Below are positions 1-5,438 of a stretch of DNA of 34,699 bases, in pieces. This DNA comes from Anaerolineae bacterium. GTDB taxonomy: Bacteria; Chloroflexota; Anaerolineae; DUEN01. The translations under genes were made by a program, and so were the position numbers. Location of the stretch: assembly GCA_025060615.1 (NCBI GenBank), contig JANXBS010000028.1, positions 1 to 34,699 of the forward strand, written 5' to 3'. Every line of letters starts with the position of its first letter. Positions within the stretch are counted from its first letter, which is position 1. The notes beneath the pieces were generated by a model. The model was not told where the DNA came from. It did not search any database and saw nothing but the letters and a program-made list of their open reading frames with translations.

Positions 1-1
1 G

Positions 2-592
2 GAGCGGCGGAGCCGGCTGATCTCAGAGGAGGAGAAGCGCATCATCGCCTACCACGAAGCCGGCCACGCCCTGGTGATGAAGATGCTGCCCAATGCCGAC
101 AAGGTGCACAAGATCTCCATCATCGCCCGCGGCATGGCTCTGGGATATACTATGCCCCTACCCGAGGAGGATCATGTCCTGCGCAGTCGTAGCAAGTATC
201 GGGATGAGCTGGCGGGGCTGCTGGGTGGCCGCGTTGCGGAGGAGCTCGTCTTTGGAGATGTAACCACCGGCGCCGCCAATGATTTGGAACGGGTGACCAA
301 GTTGGCGCGCAAGATGGTCACCGAATTTGGCATGAGCGAGAAACTAGGGCCGCTTCAGTTCGGGCAGAAGGACGAGCTGGTGTTCCTGGGGCGCGAGATC
401 GGGGAGCAACGCAACTACTCGGAAGAGGTTGCCCAGGAAATCGATGCCGAGGTCCGACGCCTTGTGCAAGAGGCCTACGAGCGAGCACGGGCCATTTTGA
501 TCAACTATCGGCATAAGTTGGACGAGATCGCTCAGCGCTTGATTGCCCAAGAGACCATTGACGAGGCGGAATTCCACGCGATGTTTGCGTGA
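2..592 (+). CDS. ftsH: ATP-dependent zinc metalloprotease FtsH, C-terminal part (5' end outside window)
   Basis: FtsH is a membrane-anchored AAA+ protease that degrades misfolded membrane proteins and short-lived regulators. Only the peptidase half is present: the frame is open from base 2, so the membrane segments and AAA module lie upstream. The zinc motif HEAGH is encoded at 53-67. The third-ligand region (GAANDLERVT) and the FGMSEKLGP segment that follows are typical of the M41 peptidase domain. The first internal ATG (74) falls inside the zinc helix, so it is not a start. The 196 visible residues end normally at a TGA, and a terminator follows within 20 bases. Nothing suggests damage; identity is certain from the motifs. 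Confidence 0.97.
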   Translation, partial: ERRSRLISEEEKRIIAYHEAGHALVMKMLPNADKVHKISIIARGMALGYTMPLPEEDHVLRSRSKYRDELAGLLGGRVAEELVFGDVTTGAANDLERVTKLARKMVTEFGMSEKLGPLQFGQKDELVFLGREIGEQRNYSEEVAQEIDAEVRRLVQEAYERARAILINYRHKLDEIAQRLIAQETIDEAEFHAMFA

Positions 593-609
593 TCCCCGTG
601 ACCTCATCC

Positions 610-652
610 TCGAGTCCGCCTGATCTTTAGGTCGGGCGGACTCGATCTTTTT
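610..652 (+). terminator. Rho-independent terminator after ftsH
   Basis: A perfect 11-bp inverted repeat (610-620 with 635-645, arm tcgagtccgcc) with a 14-base loop is followed by TCTTTTT. It begins 18 bases after the ftsH stop and isolates ftsH from the regulator locus. Confidence 0.9.
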
Positions 653-713
653 GAGCTTCTGTTCAGTGATCAGCGATCCTTCGCGTGAGTTTTGCGAGAA
701 ATGGCATAATCCA

Positions 714-742
714 TTGTCAAGCTACGGAAATATCGCTATAAT
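714..742 (+). promoter_or_regulatory. Strong sigma-70-type promoter for the MalT/BTAD regulator
   Basis: A TTGTCA box (714-719) and a perfect TATAAT box (737-742) are separated by exactly 17 bases. Transcription would start near 749, giving a leader of about 87 bases before the ATG at 836. A short dyad, TGTAG-N5-CTACA (747-761), sits on the predicted start site and could be an operator. Confidence 0.82.
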
Positions 743-787
743 GAACTGTAGCAGGTCTACACCGGTTGGCTTACGACTGTTCCTCAT

Positions 788-819
788 CCCGCAGGATTTG
801 AGCGCTCAACCCCTGCGGG
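788..819 (+). promoter_or_regulatory. Leader hairpin overlapping the regulator's ribosome binding site
   Basis: Two nested inverted repeats share one centre (803.5): an outer arm cccgcagg (788-795 with 812-819) and an inner perfect palindrome ttgagcgctcaa (798-809), separated by a 2x2 internal loop. The right arm contains the first three bases of the only Shine-Dalgarno-like stretch (GGGAGG, 817-822) before the ATG at 836. No T-run follows, so this is unlikely to be a terminator. It may mask the ribosome site or be a DNA operator; both are inference. Confidence 0.55.
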
Positions 820-835
820 AGGTTAGCTCAATCAG

Positions 836-3800
836 ATGACTGCGGATCCCGCTAAGAAGGAGTCCACGATCGTGGTATCAACGCCTCTCATCCTGACCAA
901 GGTGCTCTTACCCAGGCTACGATCCGACTTGCTGCGTCGCCCCCGCTTGGTGAACTTCATTCACGCTCATATCGAACGTAAGCTCATCTTGATCTCTGCC
1001 TCCGCCGGTTATGGAAAGACGGCTTTGCTAGTGGATTACGCCCACGATACAGACCTTCCTGTCTGCTGGTATAGCCTTGATTCATCGGATAATGATCCCC
1101 GTCTTTTCCTGGAGTATCTAATCGCCAGCATCCGTCAGCGATTTCATGATTTCGGACAGCGTACCTTGACTATGTTGCGCGAGAGCGCCGGTGCCAATTT
1201 GGAGCTGGCGGTCAATACGTTAATCAACGAAATTCAGGAGCAGATCCGAGATTACTTCGTAATCATTCTAGATGACTATCAGGAGGTGGAAGACAATCCC
1301 CAGGTAAATGCGATCGTAGATCGGATGTTGCAGTACTTGCCCGAGCACTGCCACATCATCCTATCTACGCGTACTTTGCCTCTTCGCCTTTCGCTAACTA
1401 CGTTGACTGCTAAGCAGCAGGCCGCTGGGCTCGGCGTGAACGATCTGCGCTTTACCCCTGCTGAGATCCAGGCGTTGGCACGGCAGAATTACCAAATCAC
1501 ACTAACCGATGAAGAGGCTGCTGAGCTAGCCGCCCATAGCGAAGGCTGGATCACAGGGATCCTGCTCACCACTCACACTATGTGGCAGGGGCTGGTGCAG
1601 TCTTGGGTCCGCGTGCAGGGGACCGGCAGCCAGGTGTTCGAGTATCTGGCCGACGAGGTGTTCCACCATCAGCCTCAAGACATCCAAGACTTTCTGCTCG
1701 CTACGGCTATCCTCCGCGAGCTGACGCCGCCGTTGTGCGATGCCCTGCTAGGGACTACCAACAGTTGGGGCATGCTCAACATGCTGGAATCGCGTAACCT
1801 GTTCATCAGTCGCTTGGAAGGGCCAGGCACCTGGTTCCGCTATCATCCGCTTTTTCGCGAGTTCCTCGTCCAGAAGCTGCGTGCCGAATCACCGGAACGA
1901 TACAGGGCACTCCATCAACGAGCAGGATATCTGGCTCGAGCCGACGGTCGCTGGGATGCTGCTATCTATCACTTGAACGAAGCAGGGGAGCCCGAGCAGG
2001 TGGCAGAGACCATCGAGCAGGTGGCCGCCAGTGTCTACAATCGAGGGCAGTGGCGCACATTGACGCGTTGGATGGATCTGCTGCCTTCATCCGTTCAAGA
2101 TCGGCATCCGATGCTCAAACTCTGGCGTGCCAAGATCTACCTTGAAATGGAGGACCTGGACCAAGCCCTGCGCCTGCTGGACGAGGCGTGTCAGCAATTC
2201 GCGGCGGCCGGCGATTCCGGCCACCTGGCCACGGCACTGGTGGAGCGCGGGAATGTGCGCAGCTTGATGGGGGATCACCTAGGCGCAATTGCGGACTGTG
2301 AGACCGTCCTAAAGATGAGCGAAAAGGTCGACGCGGCTACTGTGGCCGTTGCGCACCGGGTGATCGGCATAAGCTACATGCGGCGTGGTGAGTTTAAAGC
2401 CGCGGCTCAGGAGCTAGAGGAGTCGCTGCGCTTATCGCGTGAGATGCGCTATCGCGAGAATGAAGGATGCCTGTATCACAACCTGGGTACCACTTATGAG
2501 CTGATCGGCGATATCGAGCGGTCCACCAGCTATTTCCAACAGGCGCTTCAATACTATGAGGCCGTAGATCGACCGTGGGCTTTGGCCAATACATTGAATA
2601 GCATTGGGGTCAGTTACTATTACCGGGGGGAGTATGAAGAAGCTCAAAAGGCCTTGGAAAAGGCCCTGGCCAAGGCGCGCGAGGCCGGCTATACCCGCAT
2701 CGAGGCGTATGCGCTGGCTAGCCTGGGCGATTTGTACCGAGACTTGGGACGTCTCGATGAGGCAACGCAGGCTTACAAAGATGGGCTGGAGATCGCCCAA
2801 CAAGTCAACGAATCTTTCATCAAGGTATACATCTTGACGGCTCTGGGCGATGTGTATCGTATGCAGGGGAAACGACAACGGGCTCAGGATCTACTGCGAC
2901 AAGCGCTGTTTCTAGCCACTCATCACGATTCCGGATATGAGATCGGGCTCTGCAAGCTCAGCTTGGGTACTCTGCATACGGATTTGGGCGACATCTCCAA
3001 AGCCCACCAGTATCTAGAGGAGGCACGCGAGCTGTTCAATCAGGCCGGCGCACAACGGGAATGGGCTCGGGCAGAACTGCAGATCGCTTACCTACACTTC
3101 ATCTGCCAGGAGATGCAGTTGGCGATGTCGTCTCTGGCACGCGTCTTAGAGACGGCTAATCGCATCCACTGCGATCAATTCATGCTCACCGATGGTGTCC
3201 GGTTGCTGCCGTTGTACCGATACGCCATCCGGCGACGGATCGGACTCACCCGCCTGTGCAAGATCCGTGATCGTATCCAGTCGCTGCAGCAAGGGCGATC
3301 TGTAGGGGCTCCCCACGTTCTGGAAGCACCCGAACCCCGTGAGTTGCACTTACAAGTTTTCGCCCTGGGTCCATCACGAGTCTTTAAAGATGGACGGCTA
3401 TTGGAGCGTTCCGATTGGGGCTCTGCAGTGACTAAGGAGCTCTTCTTTTTCCTGCTCGAACAGCGTCAACCACTGCGCAAAGAGCAGATCATAGACGTTT
3501 TCTGGCCTGAGGTAAGCGAGGAGCGCGCCAACAGCAATTTTCACTCGACTACTTATCGTCTTCGTCGGGCACTTGCCCAGGACGCGCTCCTGTACGAAGA
3601 TGGGGTATACCGGCTGAATCCCGATCTCGAGATCTGGTATGACGTTGAGATCTTCCAAGAGCTGATTGCTCAGGCTCATCAAGAGGAGGCATCAGAACGG
3701 CGGGAACACTTTTTGGAAGAAGCCATTCGGCTTTACCACGGGGACTTCATGGGCGAGTGTTACTCCGATTGGTGTATCCCGCGCCGGGAGTCGCTAAGAG

Positions 3801-4075
3801 AGTCGTACATCGAAGCCTTATTAGAGTTGGGTCGCTTGCGCATTCTAAAAGGCGATCCTGATGGAACGCATGAGCTGTGCGAGGCGGCCTTAAGGTTAGA
3901 TAACTTTCGAGAAGATGCTTACGTCCTCCTGATGCAAGCTTGCGCTTTGAGGGGGGACCGTGGGGGGATTGTCCGTTGGTACCGGCGTTGCCAAGAAGCG
4001 CTTGCCAGCGAACTCAACGCGTGCCCCCTGCCGGAGACCACCCAGCTTTATCAGAGGTTGATCAAACAACTCTGA
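836..4075 (+). CDS. MalT-like ATP-dependent transcriptional activator with C-terminal winged-helix/BTAD domain
   Basis: This is a large STAND-type regulator. It has a Walker A motif (SASAGYGKT, about residues 54-62), a Walker B motif (FVIILDDYQ, about 141-149) and a MalT-like nucleotide-binding region. A long series of TPR-like helical repeats (about 400-770) follows, with recurring pairs such as ALANTLNSIGVSYYYRGEYE. The C-terminus (about 836-1079) carries an OmpR-type winged helix and a bacterial transcriptional activator domain (BTAD) in place of the LuxR helix-turn-helix of classical MalT. Family knowledge: such proteins sense a ligand through the repeats and activate promoters when ATP-bound. 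The start has a GGGAGG 13 bases upstream, partly inside a leader hairpin. Likely targets are the small genes immediately downstream (inference). Confidence 0.92.
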   Translation: MTADPAKKESTIVVSTPLILTKVLLPRLRSDLLRRPRLVNFIHAHIERKLILISASAGYGKTALLVDYAHDTDLPVCWYSLDSSDNDPRLFLEYLIASIRQRFHDFGQRTLTMLRESAGANLELAVNTLINEIQEQIRDYFVIILDDYQEVEDNPQVNAIVDRMLQYLPEHCHIILSTRTLPLRLSLTTLTAKQQAAGLGVNDLRFTPAEIQALARQNYQITLTDEEAAELAAHSEGWITGILLTTHTMWQGLVQSWVRVQGTGSQVFEYLADEVFHHQPQDIQDFLLATAILRELTPPLCDALLGTTNSWGMLNMLESRNLFISRLEGPGTWFRYHPLFREFLVQKLRAESPERYRALHQRAGYLARADGRWDAAIYHLNEAGEPEQVAETIEQVAASVYNRGQWRTLTRWMDLLPSSVQDRHPMLKLWRAKIYLEMEDLDQALRLLDEACQQFAAAGDSGHLATALVERGNVRSLMGDHLGAIADCETVLKMSEKVDAATVAVAHRVIGISYMRRGEFKAAAQELEESLRLSREMRYRENEGCLYHNLGTTYELIGDIERSTSYFQQALQYYEAVDRPWALANTLNSIGVSYYYRGEYEEAQKALEKALAKAREAGYTRIEAYALASLGDLYRDLGRLDEATQAYKDGLEIAQQVNESFIKVYILTALGDVYRMQGKRQRAQDLLRQALFLATHHDSGYEIGLCKLSLGTLHTDLGDISKAHQYLEEARELFNQAGAQREWARAELQIAYLHFICQEMQLAMSSLARVLETANRIHCDQFMLTDGVRLLPLYRYAIRRRIGLTRLCKIRDRIQSLQQGRSVGAPHVLEAPEPRELHLQVFALGPSRVFKDGRLLERSDWGSAVTKELFFFLLEQRQPLRKEQIIDVFWPEVSEERANSNFHSTTYRLRRALAQDALLYEDGVYRLNPDLEIWYDVEIFQELIAQAHQEEASERREHFLEEAIRLYHGDFMGECYSDWCIPRRESLRESYIEALLELGRLRILKGDPDGTHELCEAALRLDNFREDAYVLLMQACALRGDRGGIVRWYRRCQEALASELNACPLPETTQLYQRLIKQL

Positions 4076-4111
4076 ATTGTAGAAAAGTTGGCAACCTCCT
4101 AAAAACCCGTC

Positions 4112-4140
4112 AGTGTTTTGTGAGTATGGCCGTGTATAAT
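4112..4140 (+). promoter_or_regulatory. Candidate activator-dependent promoter for the small-peptide gene
   Basis: A perfect TATAAT (4135-4140) lies 42 bases before the Shine-Dalgarno of the 32-codon ORF. At 16-18 bases spacing there is no recognisable -35 box (best hexamers agtgtt/gtgttt). A good -10 without a -35 is typical of promoters that need an activator. A small dyad GTTG-G-CAAC (4087-4095) lies upstream. Confidence 0.45.
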
Positions 4141-4194
4141 GGGAATAACCTTTCAGAATTCATACCCTTGGAATCCTGGGTAGGAGGTGGCCTG

Positions 4195-4293
4195 ATGAAA
4201 AGCGTGTATTGGAAAGTGGCGTGGGTGCTCATTATCCTTCTTTCCCTGGCTGTGGCCAGTGGGGCGCCGTCGTCCGTTTGCGCAAGCTGTTAA
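4195..4293 (+). CDS. Short secreted-peptide candidate (32 aa, Cys-pair C-terminus)
   Basis: I do not recognise this gene. The ATG at 4195 sits 5 bases after a perfect AGGAGGTG (4182-4189), the best ribosome site in this part of the window, and a TATAAT box lies upstream. The product has a classic signal-peptide layout: lysines at 2 and 7, a hydrophobic core (about residues 8-22, VAWVLIILLSLAVA) and a small-residue stretch (ASGA) suited to signal-peptidase cleavage. Only a short tail ending VCASC remains. Cleavage would leave roughly eight residues with a Cys-x-x-Cys. A hairpin follows 52 bases after the stop. It lies directly behind a MalT/BTAD activator, so a secreted signal or a small membrane peptide is plausible, but that is inference. 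Confidence 0.6.
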   Translation: MKSVYWKVAWVLIILLSLAVASGAPSSVCASC

Positions 4294-4345
4294 CTATAGA
4301 CCTGCGGTCCGAACTCATTCCATACCCCTGTAGAGGTGTAGGTAA

Positions 4346-4368
4346 GGGGCTGGCCATAGGCCAGCCCC
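4346..4368 (+). terminator. Perfect 10-bp hairpin between the peptide and DUF5317 genes
   Basis: The arm ggggctggcc (4346-4355) and its exact complement (4359-4368) enclose a 3-base loop (ata). The following bases (atcgctttagag) are only weakly T-rich, so this may be an attenuating terminator or an mRNA-stabilising stem that uncouples peptide expression from the downstream genes. Confidence 0.5.
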
Positions 4369-4411
4369 ATCGCTTTAGAGATAGCATCTTTCCGGCTCGT
4401 TCGAGGTAGGG

Positions 4412-5059
4412 ATGATCTTGCTGATTGCAGTGATTGCGGCTTTTTTCATCAGCATTTTGGTCGGCGGCCATCCAAGCCGGCTGGCACATGTGCGTATACG
4501 ATGGGCTTGGTTGGCGCCGTTCGCTTTCGCAATCCAATTCCCCTCGATCTTTTGGCCAGAGTCAAACGCTGAGGGGCTTTTCAGCGCTCGAGCGCTCGCC
4601 ATGGTCCTCTCATATGGGTTGCTCATCTTGTTCCTGTGGCTCAATCGCCGCTTGTTTGGCGCCCGGCTGATCGCAATGGGGCTCATCCTGAATTGGCTAG
4701 TGATGATTGCCAACGGTGGTTACATGCCCATTACCTACCAGGCATTACAAAAAAGTGGGCAGGCTCACCTGGCTCTCGGAAGCGAGCTCGGTTCACGGGT
4801 GCGCAACAGCAAGAATGTGTTGTTGCCTTTGTCGGAAACTAGGCTGTGGTGGCTTTCTGACATTTTCGTGATCCCCCGTCCAGCGCCAATGAGGGCCGTG
4901 TTCAGCTTCGGGGACATGATGATCGCCATCGGAGCCTTTCGGTTTCTTTACAAACATATGCGGCAATCACCAGCTTCTCTATCAAAGCTACATTCTTGCA
5001 GGAGGGAAGAATATGTCGTGGGAAACTTTTCAGGCCATAGTAGGCACCGCGTTGATTGA
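4412..5059 (+). CDS. DUF5317 family membrane protein
   Basis: A 215-aa multi-pass membrane protein of unknown function that resembles the DUF5317 family common in Chloroflexota and Actinomycetota. Hydrophobic segments lie at about residues 1-20, 32-50, 63-80 and 88-100, followed by a conserved-looking GGYMPI motif, a soluble middle (about 110-150) and a final segment near 168-185. A GAGG lies just upstream of the ATG. The last 47 bases overlap the next gene, whose Shine-Dalgarno is inside this ORF, so translation is probably coupled. The final 30 or so residues are polar and may simply be read-through into the overlap. The family's function is not known. Confidence 0.82.
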   Translation: MILLIAVIAAFFISILVGGHPSRLAHVRIRWAWLAPFAFAIQFPSIFWPESNAEGLFSARALAMVLSYGLLILFLWLNRRLFGARLIAMGLILNWLVMIANGGYMPITYQALQKSGQAHLALGSELGSRVRNSKNVLLPLSETRLWWLSDIFVIPRPAPMRAVFSFGDMMIAIGAFRFLYKHMRQSPASLSKLHSCRREEYVVGNFSGHSRHRVD

Positions 5060-5288
5060 CCGTGAGTTCGCCCAATTGCTATTGCATCAGACACCTCAAG
5101 CTTTGCGCCGCTTTAACCTCTCTGACGATGAATATCGGACTGTCTCGGCCATCCGTGCCACTTCATTGGAGCAATTCGCTGGACAATTGGATCAGTTGGC
5201 CTCGGCCCAGGAGCATGAAGCAGAGCTTCGGCTGCATTTAGGAACGCCGAAATGGGAGTGCGGCTGCCGTGTAGTGGTCGATAGCTGA
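5013..5288 (+). CDS. Small NHLP-clan-like protein (Os1348-type) with C-terminal Cys-Gly-Cys
   Basis: A 91-aa protein preceded by AGGAGGG (5000-5006) six bases from the ATG. Its helical body (FQAIVGTALIDREFAQLLL ... LRRFNLSDDEYRTVSAI) matches the pattern of nitrile-hydratase-leader-like (NHLP) clan proteins, as in the Os1348-type group of Chloroflexota. This is recognition by pattern, not by search. NHLP-clan leaders often precede modified peptide cores. Here the C-terminal tail (GTPKWECGCRVVVDS, cysteines 83 and 85) is short and there is no Gly-Gly site. No RiPP-modifying enzyme is in the window, so a precursor role is unproven. It overlaps the DUF5317 gene and ends before a strong terminator. 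Confidence 0.75.
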   Translation: MSWETFQAIVGTALIDREFAQLLLHQTPQALRRFNLSDDEYRTVSAIRATSLEQFAGQLDQLASAQEHEAELRLHLGTPKWECGCRVVVDS

Positions 5289-5340
5289 CAGAAGGGAGTC
5301 AGGTGCTGAACCAGCCTGGATGAGCTGCCCATTCCAATAC

Positions 5341-5379
5341 GACACCAGCGGTAGGATCAGCCTACCGCTGGTGTCTTTT
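5341..5379 (+). terminator. Strong rho-independent terminator closing the regulator-peptide locus
   Basis: A perfect 15-bp stem (gacaccagcggtagg, 5341-5355, with 5361-5375) with a 5-base loop is followed by TTTTA. It lies 53 bases after the NHLP-like gene and separates it from the convergent glycosyltransferase. Confidence 0.92.
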
Positions 5380-5438
5380 ATTAACAAGACTGATGCAATC
5401 GCCATCGAATGATCCCTATATCTTTGGCTCTTCTCCCT

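Noticed and set aside
651-839. 62-aa + strand ORF between ftsH and the regulator
   Set aside because: It runs through the ftsH terminator's T-run, the regulator promoter and the leader hairpin, with no ribosome site and no family resemblance.
3940-4293. 117-aa + strand ORF
   Set aside because: The upstream part is out of frame inside the regulator gene. Only its last 32 codons, with their own ribosome site, are supported as a gene.
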